From Anaeramoeba flamelloides (Eukaryota > Metamonada > Anaeramoebidae), in NCBI GenBank assembly GCA_027625915.1, contig JANTQA010000032.1, positions 8,432,001-8,496,000 of the forward strand: 64,000 bases of DNA. Reading direction: 5' to 3'. The notes under the pieces are model-generated. The model worked only from the letters and a program-made list of their open reading frames with translations. It was not told where the DNA came from and ran no database searches. Positions 11,633-24,280 of the stretch are shown here, piece after piece. The position numbers and the translations under genes were made by a program. Positions within the stretch are counted from its first letter, which is position 1, and every line of letters starts with the position of its first letter.

Positions 11633-14600
11633 ATAAAAATTTTTTTGAGGTTTTTTGACAAAATATTCAATTTATAAAAATATGTTGACAAGAGTTCTCA
11701 ATTTCAAAAAATTCAAAAAAAAAAAAGATTCGTTAGATCCAAATTTCTAAAAATTTAATTAACGAAAAACAGATTTAAAAAGAATCTCAATGATAAAATT
11801 GACTAAAAAAAAAAAGTTCAAAAAGAATTCTCAATTCATAAAAATCAAATTTTGAAAAAAAATTACTTTCTTCGTATTTTATATTTCCAAAGGGTTTAAT
11901 TTCTTTGATTTGAAAAAAATTGTTTTTCGTAGGTACATAAACAATTAAATTCGATTTAATCTAATTTGTGGTTATTTTATAATATCTAAATTTGACCGAG
12001 GAAGGTTTTGTGATATTCTTGAGGCAAAAATAACTCATTTGAGACATAGAAAAAAACGAAGAAAAAAATATTCGAGATATCAAAAAACGCGAAATATCTG
12101 ACACTTTGGAATTAACATAGTTGTTTTCAAATTTATATATTCTAACCATACAATTTGGGAAATTGAGTATTTCTCTTTGATGTTTTTTTCTAAAAATTTA
12201 ATCTTTTTTGATTGTTGATTTTCAGAGATTGGTCACACACCATATGCTGGTTAATTTTTGATTTTTATTAGTACTCACAATTACACTTTTTCTTTTTTTT
12301 CCATTTCATAAAAATTATTTTTCATCTATAATTACTCGACCCTAAATGAAAAAATAAAAGATCTTTTTGAAATAATGTGAAATTTTCAATCAATTGCTTT
12401 TCAAAGTGGAAATCGATTATTTGGTTGTGGGGTGGTGGGAGTAGAGGCATTAATCATGAATTAAATGTATTAAATGAAAATATGAAATTCAAAATAGACA
12501 TTTCATTGCGGTACAATAATTATTTATATTTTTTCTAAAGTGAGAAATTCCATAATATAATAATTTGATCAAAAAAGAAGAATGCATATTTGCAAAACAA
12601 TATATATCATTTGAGAGTAAAAAAAATTGCAGAAATCCAAAATTCTTTTATTGGGAAAACCCAGAGAAAACCCACAACCCTTCGTACATTATTCAAAGGG
12701 TATTAAACATTAAGTAGTAATAGGTGATAAGTTAATTTTTTTTACGGACTGGTAGCCCTTTTAAAATAATTTTTAAATGTTTTTTTTTTGGCTTTTTTTC
12801 GTTTTTTGTTTATATTTCAGGTAGTTTAATAGTATTTAAATTATTATTTTAGAAAATATAATTTCTTTTTTCTTTTTTTTTTAATTGATTTTGTAACAAT
12901 CCAAAAAATGTTTTTTTTAAAAATTCCGAAAAATAAACTTTTTTATATTTTTTTATTTGTCCTATTGAATGTAAATTTTACTTAATAAACTGACAATTCA
13001 AATAAAATTTCTTATAATTGTAGATCAAAGTATATTTTTTTTTCGTTAAAATCAATATACATTTTATGAATACTTATTTTACTTTGATTATAAATTATTT
13101 AGTCAACGAAAAGTCATGTTTATGTATAATTTGACAATAATTTGTAAACTTTTTTCAAGATGAAAAAAATAATAATTTATCAAATATTTGAATATATTTT
13201 CATTTTTATTAGTAACTCTCTCTTATATTTTTTTTTTTTTTTTGGTTTATAAAAACACTCAATATACTAAACTCCGTTTATTTTCTTTCATTTTCATTGT
13301 ATTATAAATATCTTTATTCTAATAAATATTAATGTAAAGAATTTTTTTCCTTTTTAAAATAATTCTTTTGATTAACTACAAAAATCATTTCATTTTTTTA
13401 TTTTATTGATTGAAGAAGTGTTGGTTACATTATAAATGTCCTTTTACTTAAATTTCCTCAAAAATAATTTAAGCACAAAATCATAGATTCCACGATTGTT
13501 CAAGGGTAGGATAAATCCAATTTTTTTATGTTTAGAAGGCAAAATCAAAAAATCAAAAAGAAGAAAGGAAAAAAGAAATTTTAAAAAAAATGGAAATTTA
13601 AAAAGGGTTAATAAACTGCAATTGGTAAAAAATCAAAAAAAAAAAAAATGCTATCTTTAATTACGAAAACCAAAAATCATCATCCACAATACTTTTGGTT
13701 GATTTAATTTAATTTATTAATTGATCATCAATGTTCATTTGGGAATCGTTGTTTAATTCTTATAATTTCTTTTTTTTTTCTTTTTGATCTTATTTAACAT
13801 AAAATTTTGGTCATTTTTTGTTTTTTACTTTTTACTTTTTTATTTTCAAGTTACACATACTTTTGTGTATCAGTATCTCCATTACTAACAAGTAATCACT
13901 TGATCTTTTTCCTTTATAACTCTCTTCTCAATATAAAGAAATTTCAACCAACGAAAAAAAGGGAAACAGATAAAAAACTATTATTTACGACTTTCGAAAA
14001 GTATTAGTTTTGCTCTAATAATGGTTGTTTTAATCATTAAAATTTTAAACAATTTATAAATTTTAACTATAAACTGTGTTTTTATTGATAATATGCAAAA
14101 AATTATTTTTGATATCAAATTTTCTTGAAGATATTTGGGGCTGAGGTAATTTTAATCTCAAAATATAAAATCTATTTTTTTTTTATTCCAAAAATGATTT
14201 AAAATGTTCTATGGATTATTGTGAGTAATACATAACGATAAGTTCGAAATAAATTTTTTAAATTTTGTGTTTTTTTTTAAATCCTTTCTTTGAAAATCCG
14301 AAAAAGACTTTTTTAAAACTTAAAATAATAAATAAATTTTTTACTTAATAGATCTACATTTTATTGTTAAAGTTTTGTTAAACTTATATCATCTTTTCAT
14401 TTATTTACTCACCTATGACCGAATTAATTCTATTTGTTGAGATTAGAATTCAAGTATTAATAATTAAAAATAATTTTAAAATAAAAATGTTAGTTTTTCA
14501 AATTAATACTTTCTGGTATAAAACTAAAAATATGTTCATCCATTTTCAACAATTAACTTAATTGTTTAAAAAAATAATAGGTTACTTTTTTAAAACTTTA

Positions 14601-14689
14601 TATTGGAAATACTATTATAAGCAAATTGAAAAATAAATTTTATCTTCAAATTCCAATAAGGATTATGAATAAATCTCTGGAAATACCAC

Positions 14690-14800
14690 TGCTGAATTGG
14701 TTTTTGGAAGGTGTTTGGGATTTTTCATCAATTTAAAACATAGTAAAGTATATTTGGGAACTCGAAATAAAAATTTTCATTTATTATATTGGAAATATGT
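14690..14800 (+). repeat. Family J repeat, copy 2
   Basis: This is the partner of 11268-11385 in opposite orientation. The 77-codon open frame that overlaps it (14697-14930) starts without an ATG and is not conserved as a frame in the other copy, so it is not called as a gene. Confidence 0.6.
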
Positions 14801-15700
14801 GAAATTTTGGATTTCAAAAAATATAGTCAAATTAATAAATCGTTTAGATGATGTCAGTTCCTCTCTTAAACCTAAGACAAAACTCAAATTCAAAAAAAAA
14901 AATTTTTTTTGGATCTCACCAAGTGTTTAAATGTGCAAAAATGATTTATGAATTTTTCCTGTTTTTTGTTAAACTCTGTTTGTTTTTCAATAATAATTTG
15001 ATTTATTTTGTTCAACTTTTACAATTCTCCATTATTTTAACAATAAAATCAATTTTAATTAATCAATTAAAATTGTATGTTTTCAAAAAAAAGTGTATTT
15101 TTTGAATGGGTATAATAAATAGTTCCAATTAAGAACAGATCATATAAAATGGTAATTTTGTTGTTTACCTTAGAACGGTTTTAAGATACTATTTTGAAAG
15201 GGTAAAATTGTTACCACATAGAAATTTGAGAGATTTCTTTGTATAGCCTGCTATGGAAAATTTCAATTTTTTCGTTTCAAAATTTCGATTAAGAATCGAA
15301 AAAATAAAGCAAATTAAAAGCAAAAGTTTTTGTAGGTTCAGATCGTTAAAAAAAAAACCGTTTTCAAGTTTTTAGGAGTTTTGTGATCTCAAAAATGATT
15401 TGTAAAAAGTATTTGTAATTTTTTTTTTTTTGGAAACCAAGAAGTAAAGAAAAAAAAAATGATAAAAATTAATAAAAAGAAATTGTGAATGCGACAAACA
15501 AAAGAAAAAAAAGTGTTTTTTTATTGTATTACATAATTGTTTATTGTTTCTTTTTTGATCGATACATTTAGTTATTCAAAATGAATAAATAAATAAACAG
15601 AAAAAAAAAAAAAAATTACTAATCTCTATAAACCAAACATTTCTAAGGCAAAGATTGCTCTTGTTAAAACCTAAATTCTAATTTTCAGAGCAATTCAATT

Positions 15701-16117
15701 TCAATTCTCTTTTTCGTTTCCAATCTCACTATCTTGATTGTCTTCGTTTTGGTGGTATTGTGGAGGGTTTTTTTCTAAATGTTCAAGCAAAAGTTTTGTT
15801 GACAACAAGATTTTTTCTTGCAAATACACCGATCCGCCTTTTTCTGGGTTGTTGTCTTCCCAAAGCTTTTCGCTCCTCTTTCTTACCAACAAAGGATCTG
15901 TCAGCTTTTCGATCCCTAAGATGGAGAGTGACTCTGGAAGTGTCAAAGGCGATCGGAATTCGATTCCAAAAAGCCCCGCAAGAAGTCGTTTAAAAATATT
16001 CTTGGAGCTAGGGCTATTCACAGCTGCTGTTTCAGCAAAGGATTTGGAAATCACACTTGTTACGTTTTTAGTTGCCAGCCATCCAATTTTAGAGAGATCT
16101 TGAAGTGCATAAACCAT
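15701..16117 (-). CDS. PAM16: PAM16/TIM16-type mitochondrial import co-chaperone
   Basis: The gene encodes a 138-residue protein without an intron, ATG at 16117-16115 and TGA at 15703-15701. Residues about 57-115 match the J-like domain of PAM16 (TIM16, Magmas): LTLPESLSILGIEKLT, then a second helix, then DNNPEKGGSVYLQEKI. As in the family, the loop that would carry HPD in a true J protein reads DNNP, so it should not itself stimulate Hsp70. In other eukaryotes PAM16 pairs with PAM18 at the inner-membrane TIM23 channel and controls mitochondrial Hsp70 during presequence import. The N-terminal 50 residues are hydrophobic to mixed, as expected for the membrane-associated part. The C-terminus carries a short acidic, Asn/Glu-rich tail beyond the usual end. 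The gene is noticeably less AT-rich than its surroundings. Confidence 0.85.
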   Translation of the reverse strand: MVYALQDLSKIGWLATKNVTSVISKSFAETAAVNSPSSKNIFKRLLAGLFGIEFRSPLTLPESLSILGIEKLTDPLLVRKRSEKLWEDNNPEKGGSVYLQEKILLSTKLLLEHLEKNPPQYHQNEDNQDSEIGNEKEN

Positions 16118-19100
16118 TTTTGGTGTTGAAAAATGTGGATAAATGAATATTATTTAAAAAATGTTTCCCGTTTTTCGACCGTTGGAATTGAGCTTTAGCA
16201 GAATTTACATAAACTAAAGAGAGTTTCAATTCATATGACTGAAAAGAGTCACAACACTGTTAAATAGGTTAACTGATAATAAATAGTTTGGATATTTTCA
16301 ATACAGTCTTTCAAATTATTAAACTTTTTCTGAGGAAACTTACTCTAATTTCAAGACAAAAAAATTATCCAATTATGGTTTTCAACATTAAAATATTGAA
16401 CAAAATAATCAAGTTGGTATGTGTTTTTTCTTGAAATTTGTTTTAAATTGACAAAACAAATAAATTGAAAATAATCAAGAATTTTTTTGGTTCGATATCC
16501 CTTTTTCTAAATTTTTAATGACCACTGAATTTCAGCTTTGGTGGTTATTAATTTAATGTTCAACGTTATATTTCGAGACTTTAAAGTGCCTGAATTCAAC
16601 TGATATTGTTCAAAATTTTAAATTAAGGGTAGAGTTATTGGGGTGAAAAATAATTTTTAGGAAAAAGGAAAAAAAAAAATTTTATCAATTTTAATGAATT
16701 AGTTTGAGGGCTAAATACCCATCCAAAACCAACAAAAATGTGGTACCTTTTATATTTCAACAAATCAACCCTAAAAAAGTGGGTAATTTTGTATTAATAT
16801 AAAAAAATCCATTTACTGATACTCAGTTTCCAATTTGAATGGTTGTAGAATATAATTTTGAATGTAACTTTGTTTGTTTTGAAGTGTTATTCTTCGGTAT
16901 TTTTTGAGATCACGAAGATTTTTTGTTATTTTTTCATTATTCAAAAAAGTTATTTTAATCTTTGGAATGTTACAAAATACTTAATTTGTCAAATTTAGAT
17001 ATGATAAAATTACCACAAATTGGTTGAAATTGAATTAAATTGATTTTGTACTTAAAGTTAACAAATTGCTCCAAATCAAAGAAATTTATCCAGGTTGAAA
17101 ATATAAAACAAGAAATTTTTGTTCCAAATTTGATTTTTTGGAAGATTGAGAATTCTTTTTAGATTCTTTTTTTGATTGATTAATTTTTTTGAAATGGAGA
17201 ATATGGGTACTTTTTTTTTTTGATTATTGAATTTTTAATTATTGAGAATTATGGTATTTTTGTTTCTAATATTTATTTTTTCCTTGAGTATGTATCTACT
17301 TTTTTTTTTTTTTTTTTTTGGGTGGGTGGGTTGGGGGGGGGGGATGATTGCATTTTTTTTGTAATTCAGAATTCAATAAAGCCCTAGTATAAGTATAAAA
17401 GTAATAAATCCCAATTTTTTTTTTGTAATTTTTATAAAAATTAACTTTTTTGGAATATCATAAAGGTATAGTTTTGAACCAAGTATTTGGATAGGTTTGA
17501 ATAGTAATCGTTTGTGCATTTTAAGTAACCTATTATTCATGGGGTTTTTGAAAAAGGTGATTTAAAATAAATTACAAAAAAAATGGCCTTTTTTTGCTTT
17601 TATACTGATTCTGTGGTTTAAAAATGTTTTTTTAGTTATTTTGTATTTTTTTTCTTGAAATTTGATTGATTTTTTTTCAATCAAAATATGCTGAATTTTT
17701 TGTTGTTAATTTTTTTTTGGTAATTTGTATTGTTTTAATTGAAGGGATTCAATGATTTTTTATTTTTTTTTAGGAAATTTGAATTTTTAAATTTAAAAAA
17801 GTACAATTTCACAATATCTATTTTTGTTTTTAACCCACTTCTCAGATATGGAACAAATCAACTAAAAGTGAGTTTAACATTAATATTTTTTTTTTTTTTT
17901 TTTTTTTTGGAAAACAATTTTCACACAAATAAATTTCAAATTTTTCATGAAAGGTTTTCAAGAAATTAAATTGAATTTTTTTATTATCCGTTATCTAATT
18001 AATTAATCTATATTCTGGAAAGGGGGATAAAGATATTTAGTTTTACTCGAGGCCGATTAATACTTTTGAGATACCACCAGTTCCAATTCAGAGGCACAAA
18101 CTTAAATCTAAAAGTTTAATTACAAAAAAAATTACAAATTAAGGTCTATTTTTGGGAATTTTTTTAAACATAAATTATTTTAATCGAATCCAAATTTTGT
18201 TCCTAAATTTTATATTTTTTTTTTATGTATTACATTTAATTGAAAGTTTGTTTCTTAAAAATGGAAAAAATTATATAATAACCATTTTTTCAGATTTTGG
18301 TTATATTATTTGTAGAATTCCATAAATGTTGGGATCAAAAAAGCATGTTTATTACTTTTTAAATTTTTGATATCCTTTGAATTCATTTTCATATATAATC
18401 TTTTAAATTATTTTTTTAGCACATCGTTGTATTTATTTAATATCGAAATTTAATTTCAGAGAGCTGTATATCCAGTATAAACAAGATAAAATACTTTTAT
18501 TTTAAATATTATGATACCTTGAAATTCTTGTTGATTCGAAAAAATCTTTGAATTGGGGTATTTTTTAAGAAGTGTTCAAACAATTATAAAAATAAGAAAT
18601 TGAAATGGAAAAATTATTCACTTATTCTTGAATGTATGGTAAACAATATACTGAATATCATATATTATTAAAAGTGGTTGTTTGCCAATAAAGAAAGTAA
18701 TAAAAAATGAAACGGTTAAAATGTTTTTTTTGGGGGTGTATCTATGTAGATTGATTAATATTTACTAAAATACTATTTCACCAATTTTTACTTTTAAAAA
18801 AACATAAATTCTTGATAAAAATTTTATTATTCAGGAAATGGGTGTAAATAAATAAAAAATAATATTAATTTTTCATTTTTTTAATTATTCCAAAATTATA
18901 AATCCTGGTGGTTTTAGAAATTAAAATAAAAAAAAAAAAAAAAAATTTATATTTTTTGAAAAGAACACTGAGATTTTTTTTAGTATTGATTTTTTAATCA
19001 AAGAGGTAGATAAGAAGTTTTTGATTATTAATGTTTTTAAGTTAAAAGACATCGAAATTCCACATTCTTTTTAAAATTTAATTATTTATATTCCGAAAGA

Positions 19101-19157
19101 TGGTTTTTTTTTTTTTTTTTTTTGGATTAGCTTATAACTTTATGTATATATATATAT
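16118..19157. other. 3 kb without a recognised gene
   Basis: AT-rich DNA upstream of PAM16. The first 150 bases probably include its promoter. The only marked feature is a G-rich tract at 17320-17343. The open frame at 17739-17969 is Phe-rich and not convincing. Confidence 0.5.
17320..17343 (+). other. G-quadruplex-type tract after a T19 run
   Basis: Three GGG runs separated by single T bases and then a run of ten G (GGGTGGGTGGGTTGGGG...) follow an uninterrupted T run. The pattern meets the usual four-tract, short-loop rule for an intramolecular G-quadruplex. It is unique in this AT-rich window. Confidence 0.8.
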
Positions 19158-20654
19158 CCCTTAGCACCCCAAATAACCTAAAAACATTTCAAAAAAATTT
19201 TTAATTTGATATGTTATCAAAGGATAATAAGGTATAGAATTAATAAACAATTATCTTAGAAAGAAAATTTTATTATTAAAAATTGTATAGTTACTTAAAA
19301 TAAAAAAATAACTTGAAAAAAATTTTCAAACATCGGGAATTTTTTTTTGGTTATTGTGATTTTATTTTTTTTCCAAATTTTGTCAAAATAAATTTTTTTT
19401 TTTTTTTGAAAAGTTTGTCTAGACATCAAAAACCTCTTATTTTTAACATTTAAAACACATCATACTTTACTGGAAATTTTTTTGGGGCCCTTTGCACCCC
19501 AAAATTGCCTAAAATGCTTGATTAAATAATTAATTCTTTATAAAAGTTATTATAACATCACATAGAAAATTTGTTTTATCTACTGATTACTATTCAATAT
19601 CACAATCTATATTAGATTCTAAATAATTTAAAAATAAAAAAAATATAAATTAAATTAGAAAAAAAAATCAAATTTTTGTTCAACGCAAAATTTTACAATT
19701 TTTTCAACAAGATTTTTTTTCAATTTTAAATGATTTGGCCAATAGTTCGAGTCAGATTAATAATTGTTTTTTTTTTTTTTATTTTTTACAATTTTTTAAT
19801 TTTTGACTTTTTAATATCTAGATAGAAAATAAACAATATTGTTGAATTAGAGACCATATATCAGAACTTATTTAACAAGATCTGGATTAATTTATTAAGG
19901 AAAAATCCAAATATCGCAAATATATTTTTATTCAAATTTTTACGAATAACAAAATGCAAATAAAAAAAAATTTGGTTTCGGTGATTATTTTATTATATTG
20001 TAATAATATTTAAGAGTTATTTTTTATTTTATTTTAAATTTAGGTATAAATATTTTATCGATTAAAAAAGTAATTTATATTTGTTTTATTCCAATTTAAT
20101 ATATTGAAATTATTTTACATTTTTTTTTTTTTTTTTGATTTTCAATTATTATCTATTGCTTAAATAAAAGTTTTAGAAAATTAATCATATTAAAAATTTA
20201 ATTTTGGCCTAAAGAAATAAATTTCATTTTTCTCTTGATTGGATATTTATTGAAATTTTTTCTAAAAAAAAAATTTAATTTCAAAGTAATTTATTTTTTT
20301 ATTTATTTTTTATATCATAAAATTAACAAAATTGTTTGGTGATTATTATTAATAAATTAACGTGTTGAGTTTTGAATTACTATTAATGTAATAAAATTTC
20401 TGATTTAAAAAAATAAAATAAAAATAAAAATCTTTAAAAAAAATGTAAAAATGAATAATTATTATTTTTTTTTTCAATTTCAAAAAAAAAATCAATAACT
20501 TAACTACTTTATCTTTGAACTATTTTGACTTTTTATTATAATTCAAATCTGGATTAAAGAAAAATAAGAAAATTAATATATTAGTAGATCAATATCATTT
20601 TACATCTAATTTAAAAAACTTGATGAAATTTAGGCAAATTCGGGGTGCTAAGGG
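19158..20654 (+). mobile_element. Family A, copy 2: best-preserved 1.5-kb TIR element in a (TA)n tract
   Basis: The left end CCCTTAGCACCCCAAATAAC and right end CGGGGTGCTAAGGG are inverted repeats. Both sides are bordered by TATATATA, so it sits within a TA microsatellite. A third, end-like sequence, CCCTTTGCACCCCAAAATTG, lies 330 bp inside the left end (about 19490) in the same orientation, as if a shorter element with the same ends were embedded. Homologues lie at 1175-2668 (inverted) and 39259-40741. No coding sequence is seen. The TIRs and TA context suggest a non-autonomous DNA transposon; the superfamily is not determined. Confidence 0.85.
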
Positions 20655-22017
20655 ATATATATATATATATAACTAAATAAATTCAAAGAAAGAAAAGAAA
20701 CCAAAAAAAAAAAAAAATGAAAAAGAAAAATAAAGTGAAAATTATTCTGGGTTAATAATTAAAAAAAATTGAGAAAAAACTAGAATCAAATCCTCAAAAA
20801 CCAATTTAAATAGCAGTAGTGTTGTATTAATGTTTTTGGATAAAAGATATTTTAAAAAAATCTTTGAAAAATTTCTTTAAAAAATCATAATGAAACTTAA
20901 TACAATAAATACTAATTAAATATAAATAATTGTGTTTCATGTTTAAATTAGTTATTATATATAAATAAAATGGAAATATTTGTTAAGTATGACTTTAATT
21001 AAAGATATCAAGGTTTCGGGACTCAGTTATATATTGATTTTTTTTAGGCATGAAAATTTTTGATTATTTTTTTTTTTTTCATTTCAAATATTTTTTTCAA
21101 GAGATATTAAAATATCGAAAAATTTTTAAAAATAAAGAAAATCCTATAAATATATTTAATATGTTGAAAAATGTATATTTCTTGAGGATTTTATCATTTT
21201 TTTTTATTGAAATTAGATGTACAACTTGTTTTTAAAAAAAAGTGCTTTTTTTCGTTTTTTCATTTTTTGAAAAGCTTTTGAAGAACATATTTTGAAATAA
21301 ATATGAGATAGAGGTACTTACTTCGTCACCATATAAAATTTTCTCTTAATTTTAAATAACCTAATTACAAATAGAATTATTTTAAAGGGTGAAATTATTT
21401 AAAATATTAGCCATATTTCAACAATTGTGAATCTTCTCAAATAATATATTAAGAAAATAAAATGTTATATACTTTTTCATTCAAAGGTAAATGATTATTA
21501 AATATAATTAATATTATACTATTAAATCTTAATAAAAATATAAAAACCTAACCTTTTATGTATTAAAAAAAAATAAAATAAAAATTAACAAAGCGGATTA
21601 ACTATACTTAAAATTAGCATTATCCATTTTTTATTACTAAACTTTCACTGGAAATAAGTGTTATCAATATGTTTTTGGTATTGGAATTATATACATTTAA
21701 AATAAATTTCATAATCTCAATATTTATATGTTTATTAGTATTTTATGGGATATTTGTTTTTTTTCAACTTCGTCTTCAATTCTGCTTGATAAAGAAAAAA
21801 ATTGTCAATACTAAAAAAGCTAAAATAAACTATTTTTCAAACAAAAGGGTACACCTCTCAAATCGTCAATACCTTCGAATTTGATTGTTAATAAGATAAT
21901 TACTTAATGGTGATTTTCATTTTAATTATTCATTTTTTCATTTTTTGCTTTTTTTATTTTTGGATATTGAACAGTTGAAAATGAAAAAAGCAAGATAAGA
22001 AGAAACCAATTTGGAAA

Positions 22018-22300
22018 TAATCTACCAGTGTATAAATGGAAACAGTTTAAGTTTGATTTCGAATGAGCTAGAAATAATAATTAAAAAAGATCATTATTGG
22101 TTTGATGCATGGAACAAAGAAAAGATAAATAAAGAAAAAATATTCTAACAAAATATCAAGATGAATTGCGACTTTATCTTAAAAATGAGACTTTAAAGAA
22201 CAAAAGTTTGATGTGTAAAGAATTATCAATTAAATTTTGAGAACTTTTTCCCAATTCGCCTTGTTCAAATGTTTTTATTGGTTTTATAATTTTTTTCATT
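22018..22300 (+). pseudogene. Possible remnant of a DNA-transposon helix-turn-helix region
   Basis: Conceptual pieces read YQCINGNSLSLISNELEIII and KYQDELRLYLKNETLKNKSL, then CKELSIKF and ELFPNSPCSN, with a stop or frame change between pieces. The order (a short helix-turn-helix, then a second one introduced by a TKYQDEL-like start) resembles the paired N-terminal DNA-binding domains of Tc1/mariner transposases. No catalytic DDE region follows. It lies between two copies of the same 20-bp end sequence (21835 and 22326). The reading is tentative because it depends on pattern memory alone. Confidence 0.3.
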
Positions 22301-22325
22301 ACAATTTACAAAACAAGATTTCTTA

Positions 22326-22520
22326 TTTCAAACAAAAGGGTACACCAATTTTTAAAATATTGAATTTTAATTTTTTTTTGTTTTGTTTCAAAGAGTTTTA
22401 AAGATTCCGTTGAGTTTTTTTTTATGTTTTAAAGCATTTCTTATATTTTAGAATGATACTACAATTAATTTGATTCACTTATGAATAATTCTTGAAATTT
22501 TTGTGCCCTTTTATTTGAAA
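22326..22520. mobile_element. Family K: 195-bp candidate MITE
   Basis: The left end TTTCAAACAAAAGGGTACAC is matched by the complement of the right end (TTTCAAATAAAAGGGCACAA) with three mismatches in 20. The left-end sequence also occurs alone at 21835-21854 in the same orientation. No target duplication is clear. Confidence 0.45.
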
Positions 22521-23785
22521 AAGAGTTTAATTGAAAAAAAAGCTAAAAAATATAAAAAATTATGAATTTAATTTTTTGGATTTCTGATCAGATCAAATTT
22601 TTTTTTATGTTGTTGGGTAATCTGATCACCCAAAAAAAATTTTTTTGAAAATGGTTTTAAGTAAAAAAAACTATAGGAGATGGACATTTTCATCAAAAAA
22701 AATCACTTTTTATCAATAAAAAAAAATTATCAATTGTCTTTTAAAGGATCGCAGAGATATTTTAATCAAAATATTCTTTTAAATATTATAAAATAATTTT
22801 TATTTTTCAATTAATTTGGAAAAGAGTTAAAACATTATTGAAATTTGAGAAAATATTCTTTGTTGGCGAAAAGTTAAAAATTGTAGTGGGTTACTTTTGG
22901 TGACAAAAATGGTTGATTTTTTGTAGATAAAAAGTCCTTAAAATGTTGTTTAGTGGAATAATACTTAAGTTTGTATTATTAATTCATAAATGTAATTGTA
23001 TTTATAAAAAAAATCAAACAGTTTTAGAATAAAAAAGTGATTTTGACATAAATTTAAAGCTTGAATCGTCAACATTCAGACTTCAAATGTTAAAAAATAT
23101 CTTTTTTATTTTTTTTTATAATGTGGGTCAGTTCCTAAACAATACAAAGGTTTAAAAAATATATATATTATGGTTACGTTTAAACTCCCTACCAAGTCTA
23201 GTTGTTCTAAATTCCACTTCCACTTCAGAAAAAAGATTTTCTTTCTGAAGAAAATATACACAAAAAAATATTAATTGTCAGAGTTAAAAACAACACAAAA
23301 GGTAAAAAAAATAAAAAATACTGTAGATCTCCGAAGGAAAATTTTCTAAAAAAAAGACTTTAGAGGTTTTTCAATGACAATTAAAATTTAAAAACATTTC
23401 AAAGTTTTAAAAGTAATTGAAAAAGGTATTTAGAACAGCTTGAGAAATTACATTATGTTTTTAGATTTGAAATAGAAATTATGAGATATGTAAAATCCAA
23501 TTTTGATAGGGATCTAATCAACTTAAAATTGTGAGAATTTGTAGAATTACGAAAATTTCGCATTTTTTTGTAAAAAAGAAATTCTCAGTGTGAATATTTA
23601 ACTTGGATTATAAAACTCTTTCACAACTTTCATATCAACAATTTCACAGCTTTCACCTCAAAAAGTTGTCCCAAGTCTCTGGCAACTTTAACAAATTATT
23701 TGAACATACTGTCAACAAATTATCAATCCAACTGGGTACTATGGCTAGGAAACTCAAGTAATCAAAATTTCTCTTTTAAAATGAT

Positions 23786-23995
23786 ATTTATTGAGTAAAT
23801 CTTGATATAAATTGAGAAAAAAAATAGTTGATATCGTTCTAAAAATTCATTTATAAATACTGTAATAATATTATTCTGGTATCTATTTTTATACTTGTAA
23901 AAGGAATTAAAAAAAAAAATTACCAAATATTGCAATATTTAATTGTGGTAATTAGTGAAAAAATCTATTAGGTAATTGTTCAATAATATAAAGAA
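23786..23995 (+). repeat. Family O repeat, copy 1 (divergent)
   Basis: The block order ATTGAGTAAATCTT ... AAAAGGAATTAAAAA ... TTAGTGAAAAAATCTATTA is shared with 31012-31215 and, more weakly, 35200-35395. It is an old dispersed repeat of unknown type. Confidence 0.5.
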
Positions 23996-24280
23996 AAGTT
24001 TTATTCTTTTCGCTTGAAATAGTGAGAGCGAATATAATTTATTTTGAATTTCAACATACTTTAATTTGAAATCAAACTAGGTTCTTGCTAATCCCTTGAC
24101 TACTACTCTTATTTTCAAGCAAAAAATCTAAATTTTATCTCAAAGTTTAAAAATTCAAATTAATAAAACTCAAGAATAATCAAGATCAAATGATCTTGTG
24201 AAGATCTTTGTTTTATTCAAAGATTAATATAATAGTAGGATAAATATTTCAGAATCTGAAATAAAAAATTTTTTTTCTTA

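Larger units (their letters stand above)
10838..15600. other. 4.8 kb without a recognised gene
   Basis: AT-rich DNA between the CH-domain gene and PAM16. Its recognisable contents are a pair of inverted dispersed repeats (family J, 11268-11385 and 14690-14800) and a family G repeat (11521-11632). The open frames at 13807-14007 and 14848-15105 are Phe/Leu/Ile/Lys-rich and not convincing. Confidence 0.5.
20673..23785. other. 3 kb with repeat fragments but no intact gene
   Basis: It contains the family K ends (21835 and 22326-22520) and a helix-turn-helix transposase-like remnant (22018-22300). Short open frames at 21050-21235 and 21669-21884 lack recognisable features. Confidence 0.4.

Noticed and set aside
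14697-14930. A 77-codon frame
   Set aside because: Overlaps repeat J, lacks an ATG, and is not open in the other J copy.
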